64,000 nt of DNA from contig NC_058162.1 in assembly GCF_020080835.1 (NCBI RefSeq), positions 8,881,323 to 8,945,322 on the forward strand, written 5' to 3'. Origin of the DNA: Cotesia glomerata. Taxonomy: Eukaryota; Arthropoda; Insecta; Hymenoptera; Braconidae. The position numbers and the translations under genes are program-made. This document shows positions 11,711 through 24,000 of this stretch, one piece after another (positions within the stretch are counted from its first letter, which is position 1; each line of letters opens with the position of its first letter). A model generated the notes under the pieces. The model searched no databases and was not told where the DNA came from. It saw only the letters and a program-made list of their open reading frames with translations.

Positions 11711-12453
11711 TCTGGAAAAAGGGTTGAGCCTGCAGGCCATCCGTGGAACTTCCCGCTACGTAAGAGTTCAAAATGCTCGAGAAATTATCTATTCCGGAGT
11801 TTTGAGCTCGAAAATCTAGTAGTTGCTGGCAGCATACTTTTTGAAAATTTTTAATGGCGATATCTTTCGATTGAATTAATCGTTTTTGACAAGACTTACA
11901 GTAATCGACGCAGATTTTTAAGAGCAAAAAGATTATTTATTACCTACCAAACGATTCGACGTAAAATTTTGAAGTTACGTTAAAAAAAACTTTTTTGGAA
12001 TTTTTAAAAGCTGGACATCTTGTGAACGAATTCACCGATTTTAACGAGATTGGCGGCTTTCGATGCAGTTTCTTAAGCACTTAAAAATATTTCATTACAA
12101 CAAAAACAATTTGAGAAGAAATTTCTTAGTTGTTTGAAAAAAACACATTTTTCAAAATTTTTTGTTGACGGTTTCTTTTCAACGCGTCAACCGATTTCAA
12201 TGCGGCTTGGTCCAAGTGATGTCGTTTTTCTAGTTTAAGAGCTGATTCAATAATGGAATTGATCGTTACGCCTGTTAAAAAGTTATTCCAAAGAAATTTT
12301 TTTTTGAAAAAATCTATTTTTGAGATTTCTCAGAATCTACTGGTCCAACTCGGTCTAAATAACAGAAAATCTAAGTTTGGTGAAGCCCTTATGAATGCCG
12401 TCAAGTTCATTCAAATCAGTCGAGCCGCTATGAGATTTTCATAGCGGGAAGTT
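11711..12453 (-). repeat. Hairpin-ended repeat copy, reverse orientation
   Basis: It opens with GGGTTGAGCCTGCAGGCC, a diverged form of the family's CGGTTGACCC...GGCCATCC block, and ends TAGCGGGAAGTT before an A-run. The inside holds several modules of the form ...CACCGATTTTAACGAGATTGG... . Confidence 0.72.
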
Positions 12454-12899
12454 GAAAATATATCTAAAGATTAACAAATAATTTACTGCTAGACGAAACA
12501 AAATAATAATTACAATATTTATCCCACTTCATTCAATTCAATTACGCTGAAAAAGAACTACTCGATTCAAAAGAAATATTCTTAATCCAAAAAATATTAT
12601 TTAGAAGAGCATCTGCGACTAAATAGTAATTTCGGACAATGTGTTACATAGCTTTTGGCGCGTAGGTAATCAAAAGATCCGGGTCCGATCTCCGGTTCGT
12701 GATTTATGATTTACTTTTTTGGCTATCCCAATTATTTTCACTGAATTTTTTTAATTAACTCAAAATAACAATAAAATTTTGAAGACAAAAATTTCAATCT
12801 TCGAAGTCACCTTTTTAGCATAAGAAATTTAAAATCTTTAATTAAGAGTATATTATCTTATAAATTTATTAGACCGGAAATTCCGGTTTAATTCGAAAA
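12454..12899. other. AT-rich spacer with a tRNA-like relic
   Basis: The stretch 12653-12715 (GCGCGTAGGTAATC...GATCCGGGTCCGATCTCCGG) vaguely resembles the 3' half of a tRNA or a tRNA-derived SINE, but I cannot build a cloverleaf. Confidence 0.3.
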
Positions 12900-13381
12900 A
12901 ATTACTTTTGTTCGTCAATGATAACTCAAGGAACAAATCAATCGATTTTTACCAGCTTGGCGGCGATCGACATGGTTTTTTTATGTTAAGAGCTGATTAG
13001 TTTTTGAAATCGATTGGTCAAGCCGTTTAAAAATTATTCCAAAAAAACCACATTGGAAAAAATTTTTTTTCCTAGTTTTTTTGAGATTTCCAAAATGTAT
13101 TGGTCCGAATCGGTCCAACTTGTATTCAAAATCTAAGTTTGGTCAAGCCCTTTTGAATGGCACCAACCGCGATAAAATCGGTCAAGCCGTTCAAAAGTTA
13201 TGAGAGGTTTACATCCACACACACACACACACACACACACACCACCGCGGGAATAGTCAGGGAAATTTCCTAGGACCTCAAAACGTCAAGATCTGATGAA
13301 AACTCGATTTTTTAAAAACGGGGTAAAACCAATAACTTCCAATAACTTCCAATAAATTTTCAATTTTCGTAGCGGGAAGCT
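12900..13381 (-). repeat. Hairpin-ended repeat, partial copy, reverse orientation
   Basis: It contains the family modules (AAATCAATCGATTTTTACC, GGCGGCGATCGAC, CGGTCCAACTTG), a short CA microsatellite at about 13217-13241 and the terminal ...TCGTAGCGGGAAGCT. The GGTTGACCC end is missing. Confidence 0.75.
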
Positions 13382-13484
13382 AAAAAAATTTGTTGAACTG
13401 TGAACATTTTTTTGCCTTATCTTCAACTTTTATTCCTTTATTAGAGAATAAATTTTTTGAAAAAATCTAAATTTAATACATTAA

Positions 13485-14667
13485 GGAGTTATATACAGTT
13501 AGAGTTTTCAAAAAATCGATTTTTTTTTTATTTTATCTTCTTAATGTACATATATTTAAGAATACACACAGAAAATTGTATATCGTTCCGGTGAATATTT
13601 TCGAAGTTACACGCAAATAAAAAAAAAATTTGAATCCTATGTAAAGTGCTTTTCAAACTTTAAACGCGTTTTTCTCAAAATGGTGTTTACAAAGTCGGTG
13701 ACTAACATTACTCGAAAACGGCTAAACCGATTAGTCTCAAATTTTAACACGAGCTTCTTAAATATATTTTTTAGTAATTAATCGAAGATTTTTTCTCACC
13801 GATAAATATTTTTTTTTTATAAACAATTTAAGGCCGAAATTTTGATCAAAAATCAATTTTTTTTTTTTTTTAGAAACCGCCATTTTGTCAAAAAAATTTA
13901 TTTTGCTTATTCCTTCGATTAATTACTGGATTTAATATTACTTTAACGAAATCTGTTCGGTTTTTTAATTTCAGAGGATTCAGTTCAGAGATATAGTAGT
14001 CACCGCAAAACGTCTTTTTTGAGAGGTGCTCCCAGAGATCAGCTGTAGCTCCTTTCCAAATAAATATTTTTACTAATACTAAGTCTTAAAATACAGTTAA
14101 AAGATACCATAATATGTGTACAAATTTTTAGATCAATAAATTTTAAAGTTTTCTCAGAAAAAATTCTGGAAAATTCGCTTTTTTTCGGCCTTCTAACTGT
14201 ATACAGGGTGTCCCAAAAGTCACGGACGCCATTGTAGCATCTGATGAAAAAAATAATTCTGAGACGAAAAGTCCTTAGCCATTTTTCAATTAACCGCATA
14301 GATAATTAACAATTAATTAAAAATAACGTCTCTTTATTTGTTAGAGAGAGAGCGCCAGTGTCCAGTAAAGTATGTGCCAAACAAAGACACAACTAACTGT
14401 ATGACTAACTAGTTTCTATAGCTACGTAGTCACACAAGTAAGTAAGTATTTACTTACACATTCACACGTGCAAGCGTCTTCGTTGGAACGCACTTGATTT
14501 GACACTAGTGCTCTCTCTCTAACGCATAAAAGGACGTTATTTTAATTAATAATTAATTATCTATGCGTCTGATTAAAAAATGGCTAAGGACTTTTCGTCT
14601 CAGAATTATTTTGTTTATCAGATGCTACAATGGTGTCCGTTACTTCTGGGACACTCTGTATAACCCC
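13485..14667. mobile_element. TTAA-flanked DNA transposon, non-autonomous
   Basis: The left end is TTAA|GGAGTTATATACAGTTAG. The right end, read across the nested MITE, is TTCTAACTGTATA...ACCCC|TTAA. The roughly 18-bp terminal inverted repeats and intact TTAA duplication fit a TTAA-targeting group such as Kolobok or piggyBac. The interior (for example the motif of ACTCGAAAACGGCTAAACC) resembles the non-coding part of the Mutator-like element at 46273-47865. No transposase frame survives. Confidence 0.72.
14202..14660. mobile_element. TA-flanked MITE nested in the TTAA element
   Basis: Long inverted arms (about 165 bp) begin TACAGGGTGTCCCAAAAGT and end GGGACACTCTGTA, with TA on each side (14200-14201, 14661-14662). 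The ends and target are of Tc1/mariner type. It interrupts the right terminal repeat of the host element, so it is the younger insertion. Confidence 0.88.
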
Positions 14668-14951
14668 TTAAAGCAATAGTACAATATTTCAAAGAAAATA
14701 TTTTTCTTAAACCAAGTATTTTTTTCTTTCAGTCTGCATTACCTCGAACTTCGATTTTTGCCTTGGTAATGCCAGTAATTATCATATGAAATTATGATGA
14801 TAAAGTGTAATCGGAGCGTGATAAATGGCATGTAGAAAGCAGCCATTATTCATGTGGGTAGTTTGTAACTCGCAGGAAGCAAGGAACAGGGAACAGAGAA
14901 GAGCTTGCTTCTAGTACAGAAGCTAGAAGCTCACTGGAGCCGTACCAGTAA

Positions 14952-15060
14952 ATGAGGAAGGAGCGACGTAAGCGTTCGCAAACTGGCAACATAACGCAGA
15001 AAGAAAAAGTGAAGACCATAATGTGGGATCATGCCTTAAGTTTATTGTTTATGGGCACTC
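14952..15060 (+). CDS. Exon 1 of TMEM72-like gene
   Basis: It encodes a basic leader and then MWDHALSLLFMGT, the start of the first membrane segment. It ends C|GTAAGTTGG in phase 1 and completes a Leu codon with exon 2. The surrounding 14870-15250 is GC-richer than the flanks, as expected for a 5' exon and promoter. If translation starts at 15021 the leader is 23 residues shorter. Confidence 0.68.
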
Positions 15061-18000
15061 GTAAGTTGGCAGTGCGGGTCGCGTTGGCCGGCACTTAGTG
15101 GAACAATCAGGGCTACTTGTTTAGCCAGCTCGCGCTCATGGATTTTGTGGTCACGGAACTGGAACCTGACCAATGCTCATGAATACACATTAATGTCGGT
15201 CCAACGAGGCATCCAACCATCCCCATATCGTGTCGCAGTTGCGGTTTATAGTCTAAAGTGGGTATATATTCGGGTTATACCTGATTCTACTATCCATAGC
15301 TGCTATTGGTAGTAAGTAAAAGCTTCTGCCCTTGTGGTACTATCAACTTACCCCTTCGCAGTTTCGGTTGAGGTAGTTGTAACGATTTCATCCAGTTCCG
15401 TTTTTTCTTACTTATTTTGTCTTTTCTGTTAAACTCATCCTGTACTGAGGTTCACATAAACAAAAATAAAGCTGTGCTTTTACCTCGTCAGGGAATTATA
15501 ACTCAGCCGCTGAACGGTATCTGCCGATTCAATGAACAAATAAATAAATAACTTTTGTTTTGTTTAGTTTTTGTGTCGTATAAATTTAAAGTTGTCGCTT
15601 CTTCTTATTCTAGATAGGGTTCATTCAATATTTTTAAGACTTACCTCGGTTTACTCCTCTTTCAATTTAAATTATCTTTTCGATCTTAATACACTTTTTT
15701 ATCCGAGTCAGTTATTCTCGTTTAATTCAATTAAGGCTCAGAATATACCATTAGTATGGCTATTTCTTTATAATTGACCCTTCATTTTGCTGAGCTCATT
15801 TTTGCTTGGTGATACCGTTTCGATTCCCAGCTAGTGCAAATTGTCATTTTACAAAATTTGAAAATTTTTAATTCTTTTAACTGGTTAAGGACAACATAAT
15901 TATGTAATTACTTTATATAAGCTTTAATTTATCACACAAATCAGTTCTTGAATCAATAAACTCTAACTCTTGGATGAACAGAATAATTCTATGGAATCTT
16001 ACTCCAATAAAACGCAACCAATTCGATTGAATCGACTGAAAACAACACAATTTGGGATTGAGTTGCAGTAGTTATTGAACAAAGGTACATAAAAAAGTAA
16101 AGGTCTTTATCCAATAATTTAGAAACCAAAAGAATAAATTATTGAAGCAAGACAACTGTTTTTTTTTTTTTTTTTTAATAATTTTAATAAAGTTGGCTTT
16201 TTTATCAGTGTATAAAAAATTTTAAAGGTAAAACTGGTGATAAAGTGATAAACAAAAAACTTACCAAGACTTCTTTAAATCGATCGTAAATTTCAGGTCA
16301 TGTATTCAAAAGTCTACCTCCCATTGAATTATTATTAGGCCAATTAAGGGTTCGCTGGCTCAGTAAGCTCAAGATGATGTGTAGTAACGACAGAGCAGCT
16401 AAGAGCCCTGTTGAAAATAAATAATTTTAAAAACAACGACGATAACAATAAATAAAATTTTTAATATAACCTCTAGTGAGTTATTTTAAGGTATGCTTAA
16501 ATATAAAAGTCGGAAATTAAAAATATTAATAATATTTAAATTTTCTTAAGTTAGTTGAATTAATATGTAATTAATTTTAATTTGAATAGGAGTTTTGTTT
16601 TATTATTGAACGTCTTTCTCAGTTGTAAATCTCATTATTTTGTTCAGCAAACAACTTCAATGTTGTATTAATACCTACACAAGTTACAAAAATATTGAAA
16701 CGAAAAAAAAGAAAGTAATAAAATGTATTTAATTTAAATAGTAATTTCCATTTTTTTCCAGTAAAAATAAAACTGAATACATTCTTCTTATTCTTTTTTT
16801 CATGTTTGGTCTCTGTTTATCAGAAAACGTGTTCAATAGTGTGAATGCCTCAGAGTATCATGCTGTTTGTTGTTCCTGAAAAAGGACAAGCTGAAAAAAA
16901 GTTGAATAAATTTTCTTGCTTTCGTGAATGCTGACAGAGTTTTTGCCTTTTATGTCTTCTATTCGAATGAACCCAAGTGCATCTTTTCTTCGCTCATTTT
17001 TCGATCCTCTTGTGCTTGTGTGAGAAGAAAGCGGAGAGTATGGAGGCACTTCCTCTGCGAGTTTGTACCGGTACGCGGAAAATATACTTTATGTTCTAAC
17101 ATAGAGCATCTGTCACTTAAAAAATGGGCTTCTTAAAATGTTAGACGAAAGCTAGATATATGAGACCCCTGAATGCAAAGGAAGTGCCAGCTATCCATTA
17201 ATTTGACCCTTTTTTCTTTGCTTTCGCAGTTTTATTTTTCCGCGGCCGCAGATGGACTTAACAAATCACTGGTTCAAATGAAAACTGAATTTACTCGGCT
17301 TCATCAGCACGTAAATCCACTTCCTTTCCTCCTTCCGGTTAAAAAAAGTAACTCATTTTTTCTTCCTTTTGCTCTCTATTCTTTTATTTCATCTTCGCGA
17401 ATTTAAAACTATTTTTTTCTTTTTTCTGGTAATACTGTCGATAACGAATAAAACAAGAGTAAAACTTACTTCTTTTACTGGATATTAAAGTTGATTTCAC
17501 TAGGCGGAAATGACAGAGAGTAGAAAGCTTAAAAAAATCAATGATTTATAAACATAAGTTTTTTATGTATATTGTTAGAATTCATCTCTGTGAAGGAAAA
17601 TCCAAAACTATCAGAGTCGTGATTTACGTAAATTTTGATAAAAATTATATACTTTAATAATTACGTAATTAAGGTATTTGAGATAAATAACCATGTTAAT
17701 TTTGAAAAAATATTGTAATTATTGATTTTAAATACTTGAGATTTTTAAACTATTTAGTGTTAATAAAAAAAAATACTTATACAATTAAAGAAAAAAATTC
17801 CTGATTGAAGAAAAAAATTATTTTGAATTATTATAAAAGTTAATAACTTAACTCTTCGATTATTTTTGGTACTTTTTTATTTATTAAAAAAAAAAAAAAC
17901 TTGAAGTGCATCTAAAAATTTTTAATTATTTAATTATGTGGAAGAATAATCACACTCTTGAAAATACAAATATCTGATAATCACTCATTTAGTTATTTTT

Positions 18001-21000
18001 TATGATGTTTACATTATTAATTTTCGTAAATACAAATTTTTGAGCTACAAAGTTACGCAATTTTTCAAAGTTATTAATAATTTTGTTTTACTCTAGGGAT
18101 TTTATATTTTTGGTTGAAGAACAAGTTTCTTCATTTAAAATACCAAAAAATTTTTTAATGAAGTTTACACAAATTTGAGACTTATTTTTGATAATATAGA
18201 AAACAACAAAAATTGCTGCGTGAAATATAGATTATTTTATTTGAAAATAGTAGGTACTTTATTAAACAGGTAAAATTTTTCAATAAAAAATTTTGTTCTC
18301 TTCATCTTTGAATTGTATTTTCTTTATGCCATTTATTGGAAAATACAAATTTTTAAAAGTTTATTTTTCTTAAATCAAACCATTTTTTTAGCATTGCAAT
18401 TTCAAAATAAATGTATTGCGCGATTTCTGATCTATTTATAAACTCCAGAGAATTTCCGTCCAAAATATACAATCCACAATTCAGTAGCAATTGTGCAGAC
18501 TTATATTTATTACCAAAGACAATTTGTCTAGGATATTTCCAGCGTAATTTTTCTTAACAATTATTTGTTTGTTTTTATCTGAGTTCTCAATCCGGTGTCT
18601 GGCTGTCTAGTCTATTTCGGTTCTATTCTATTTCGAAAAAGATACTTTCAAATGTTCCAATTGGAGAATCTCCAAACGCGACTTTTTAACAGGATTTGCA
18701 CACAAGTACACCCTGCCCTGAAAGTAATTCATGAAACTTTTATTTTATCTATTCTCTTCCATCCGTATTGTCCTCTACTCCGTCTCTTTTATTTTAACCT
18801 CCAGAATAATTAAGATTTCATTTCCCAAACTCTCATCCTCACGTTAAATTACAAACAACTCCTCCGCTACACCTGACAATCTACTTTTAATGCATTTTAA
18901 ACTCTTCAGTTTCAATGCCTTTATGTCTGGAATAAGACCATTGAATTACCATTTTTTTTATTTTATCTCTAAACTTATTCTTTTATAATTTACTAAATAA
19001 TGGATTTTGTAATTTTTTTACATTACACTGTAAATCGATTACATTTTTTTCATCGGATATTTCACTGATAAAATCAATAATGATATTAGTAACCATTTTT
19101 ACTGTAATTTTATATTACGTCGGAGTCCCTTGAGTGACATCATATGCAGGGGTTCAATTCGCGGCGAAAGAAAAATTTATATTGCTGAGGGGAGATCCAA
19201 TTTAAAGAGTTATATCATATTTTAAATATTTGTTTTTAGAAAATTTTTTCATTTTTTCGGAAATAATAACCTTATCATTTTAAAAATACTTGAAAAAAAT
19301 ATTTCAAAAAAGTTGGTCAGTATACAAATTTTTAATGATCTCTAATAAAAAAAAGGCAAACTCGTTTCTTATAAAAGCAAGTTTCAAGATTTTGAATCTT
19401 CTGAAACTTGATAATATCCTCCTTAACCTTAAGACTTCTAAGAGATTGTTAGTAAAGTTAGACCTCATTCTAGTACTAGTTTATTGTATTGTCTTAGTGA
19501 TTCCAATATAAGCCCAAGAACCCAAGATGTTTACACGAAACAAGATCTTTATTCAAGTTTTCGTAAGTTTGCCACTTTGGAACGGTTAATTGAAAATTTT
19601 ACTTTGACTTCTATTTTTGTCTTAATTACTACTTAGTGAGTTTCAAAATTTGTAGAAAATTTTACGGAATAAAAAATAAAATTTTTGTAGTAGGGTATGC
19701 AATTTTGAACTCATTGGTAAAAAGAATGTTCAGATCGAATTATAATGAAGTTGTGAGTTAATAGTAAATTCAAATATTTGAAGTTATTTTTTATCGAAGA
19801 ATTTTATTTTTCTATGCTCATGGAAATATTTTTTTTAATCAACTAATTTTTAATTAATTAGTTAATCTAGTTAGTTAATTAGTTAGAACGTAGCAGAAGG
19901 TTATATTGAACATTCTTTAGCAAACTGAAGACAAATCTACCAACAAATAATTTCTTCTCACCAAGAAATTTCACCTAGTTCTACTTCCATTGTCAAGTTC
20001 CATCTGGTACTATTCTCAAATAGTACCAACGAAGCTCCATCTACCTCCACTGCCAATCAAAACAATCCAAAAACAAACTTGAATGATGATGGTATGCCCG
20101 TATAAAATTTCTTACAGCCTGATTCCGATGATGATCTTTTTTTTGAAGCTCATTTGGATGATAATTTTGATAGTAATAAAAATTTAAATCCATCTGCGAT
20201 TACTGAAACTGATGATCCTGTTCCAAAATCTACAGAAATTATTAATACATCTGAGCATAAATCAGTTCCAAAAGTGAATTCAACTCAGAAAAGAAAGTTG
20301 AATGAAATTCGCAAAACAGGTTGTGCTGAACGCTTCAAAAAACTTAAAAAATTTCAGGCTGACTCAAAACCATCTGTGACAGAAAAATTAAAAAATGATG
20401 AAGTAGACTCCATGACAGTAAATTCTTCATTCGTAAAAATCGAAAATTGTACTATTGGACACTTGACGATTTATAAGAATCAATGCAACTGCGACAAGAT
20501 AAATAATCCTTAATTTTTATAACTATCTATAGATATTGTATAAAAAATATTGTGTTAAATACGGTCAACACAAAATAAGTGTTAAAATTTAACACCCTTG
20601 TGTGTTAAAACAACACAAAGTGCGTTGAATTTTAACACTAATTTTGTGTTGACCGTATTTAACACAGAAATTGTGTTGATTTTACACAATATTTTTGACT
20701 GTGATAAGTTTGTTTATCATTACTATCCTTGATTAAGAAACAGTATTGAGACAAAAAAAAAATATTGAAAAGTATTGGTTTTTTAATAAATCCAATACTT
20801 TTTTCTTTGTCAAAATATTTTTTTTTATTCAAGGATTTGTCATTAATGTTATTTATTAATTAATTTTAATTAAATGCTGTCTTAAATATTAATTTGCTGA
20901 TTAATTTGAACAATTAAAATGAGTTTATATGTTAAAAAAAAAAAAAAAATAAAGATAAACAAAAATAAATTCTGATCTTAACAAGGTTTAAGTTAAAGCT

Positions 21001-24000
21001 CGAAATTCGGTCCATGCCACCAGAGAGCGTGTTGTTTTAGCTTTAGCGTTGGTATACCTCTTGAAGCGCAGTCAGCGGGGTTTTATTTTCCTGGAATAAA
21101 TTTCCAGGAGACATCTCGAAGCGTTTCTTGGATTTTTCCCACTCTATTGCGGACGAATGTCTTCCAGCGGGTTGCTGGACTTTTAATCCATGTGAGAGTC
21201 ACGGCGGAGTCAGTCCAGAGATTGATCCTGACTTTTTCTAGCGACTGAACTTCCTTGACATGAAGCATCAGTTGTGTAAGCAACCATGCAGCAGATAATT
21301 CCAAGCGTGGAATTGTCATGGTCTTCAGCGGTGCTACTTGCGTTTTTGAACACAAAAGTGAGACCTTTGTGTTCCCATCAGCGTCAGTGACTCTCAAATA
21401 AACAGCGGCAGCCATAGCGTTTTGCGAAGCATCTAAGAACCCGTGCAATTCTATTGTTGCTCCAAGTGCAATATTATTCCAGCGTGGAATGCGGATGGAT
21501 TCGATATTTCGAAGGTCCTCGCGGTATCCAGTCCATTTATGAATGAGCGATGGTGACAATTGTTCGTTCCATGACACTCTATCTAGCCACAGATCTTGCA
21601 TGAAGATCTTGGCCTTGACGACAATTGGTGCGAGAAGTCCTAGCGGGTCATACAACTTAGCGATTTCAGACAAAATAGCTCTTTTTGTCTTAGGTGTCTC
21701 TGGCGGTAGCGTGAACTTGAACTGGAGAGCGTCAGTGTGTGAATTCCAGTACATGCCCAGAACCTTTACTGGTGCATCACTGATTTCTTTAAGCGGTGTT
21801 TCTAGCTGCTTTTCTGGAGCGACTTCAGCGAGCAGCCTTGGACTATTACTAGCCCATTTGGTGAGCGGAAAGCAGCCTGCGGCGCACAGAGCTTTTGTTT
21901 GCACTACAACCTTTATAGCGTCTTGTTCGTTGTCTGCTCCACCGTAGATGTCATCTACGTAGCGTGTTTCCAACATTGGAGCAACAGCTAGCGGAAAGCG
22001 GTGTCCTTCATCCTTGACTAGTTGGATGAGCACACGTACAGCGTCAAAAGGTGCACTAGCGGTCCCGTAGGTGACTGTCTTGAGACAGTAAGCGTCGACT
22101 AGGTCATTCTCATCTATCCAGAGAATGCACTGAAGCGGCCAATCAAGCGAATCAACCTCAATCTGTCTGAACATCTTGGTGATGTCAGTAGCGAATAGAA
22201 TCCTGTTGCAGCGGATTCTCAACATCACGTCGAAGATGTCAATTTGCGTTTTGGGTCCTGCGTGTAGAATGTCGTTCAATGAAATTCCTGTAGATGTTGC
22301 ACAGGAACCGTTGAACACTAAGCGGAGCTTCGTAGTGGTGCTATCAAGCTTCAATACCCCACGGTGAGTCAAGAAGTAAGCGTTTGCGGGCAAGTCGTTG
22401 ATTGGAACTCGTACCATGTGCCCTAGTTGTATGTATTCTGCCATGAACGCACGGTACATGTCAGAATATTCTTTTTCTCGCGACAAGCAGGTTATTAATC
22501 TGCGGAGTGACCCCATGGCTGCGTTGATAGAGTCACCAAGTTGACTCTCGGAAGTTCAATTGTGCTCACACCTAGTGAACTTTCTGCGGAGACATTGCCA
22601 ATGCCCTTGAGCATGACCATGTCGCGTTGTAGCGGTTGTCCAAGCTTCATGAAAAGCGTCTGTCTCATAAATGAGAGCTCTGAGCCTTGATTGATCAAAA
22701 CTCTTGCGGTGATGGGATTACCCAGTGTGGCCAGAACGTGCTCTTTTCTTACCCCCACTTTGTAGGCCACTCTCATCTGACTACATTGAAAAGCGGTACA
22801 AAGTGGGGGTAAAAAAATCGCACGATCTGGCCACACTGGGATTACCATGATGCGGACGGACCTGGACTAAAGCGGTAGCTAGCAAGACTTGAGCGGAAAG
22901 TGAACCTGAAATAATCAACGGTTAATGTCAAGCTGTAAACGGTCTAAAGGAACGATTAGTTGCCTGTGCGGAAGATGTAGGCTGTGGCGAAGCTGATTTC
23001 GTTGGTGCATCCAAACTGGATGAACGCGTGGTGACGTTGACCACATTTTCGGCAATCTTGAGCGGTCTTGCAGTCTGCGGCGCGATGCGGAACACGACAG
23101 TTGAAGCACAAGTTGCATTTTTCAACTATCTTGCGTAGTTCTCCATATAGAAGTTATTTTAGGCCCGAAGTCAAGTTTTCAGTCTTAATAAAGCGGAAAA
23201 TTCAGCGTACCAGTGTACAAATGACTACCAACCTGATCCGGCTCGAGGGACCAATGTAAAATGATGTAATTGTGGGAAAGCGGAGGATCAGGTTTTGGTC
23301 TGGATATCTCAATTAAAACGCGGAAATATTTATTAAAATGAACACTATAAATTTATTTACACAAATTACACTTAATATTTATTCAATATGTTAGCGGATT
23401 GTTTAAATAAAAGCGGATAAATAAAGCACTGCGTGATTAATAAAGCGAAGCCGGTTGACACGTGGTTGAGCACACTGCCGACACTGGAAAAGCGGAGAAT
23501 TATTTTGACAAATAACACAATTTATCTGTAACAAACTAAAGCGGGTTAATAACAATTAATTTAAGCAAATTAACTTATTAAATAAGCGGAATGCGGTTTG
23601 TTAACAAAAAGCGAAAGTAAAGTAACACTAGTGCGGCGACTTGTTGCAACGAAAGCGTGGAAGCGAAAGAAAATAATAATAATGCGTCTTCTTCCTCGTC
23701 GACTTGGGGAAGAAGGCCGATTGCGCATGTCAGCGGAGCGATTAGCCAATCACGCCACTGAGACATGGCGTGATCAGTCAAGCTAAGCTTTCATATGCGG
23801 TTAGTTTTTGCGGGAATTAGCGGTAGACAAGTGCGGCTCGTGAAATTGGGAGTCCCCCAGGGGCGACTTCATCGCGGCTGGGCCTGTTCACTGAACAACT
23901 ATCGATCGAGAATAGTACGGTATCATTCACAAGTATATTTCTTTGCGGCCAAAAGGCTTTGATGACCAACATTTTTTTGTGACTTATAATATGGGCCAAT

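Noticed and set aside
12653..12715. tRNA-like sequence
   Set aside because: No acceptor stem or cloverleaf can be drawn; at best a SINE relic.
19127..19170. Second tRNA-like patch with GGTTCAATTC
   Set aside because: Only a B-box-like word; no complete tRNA fold.
21543..21947. 134-codon + frame opposite the BEL/Pao pol
   Set aside because: Antisense shadow of conserved RT coding sequence.
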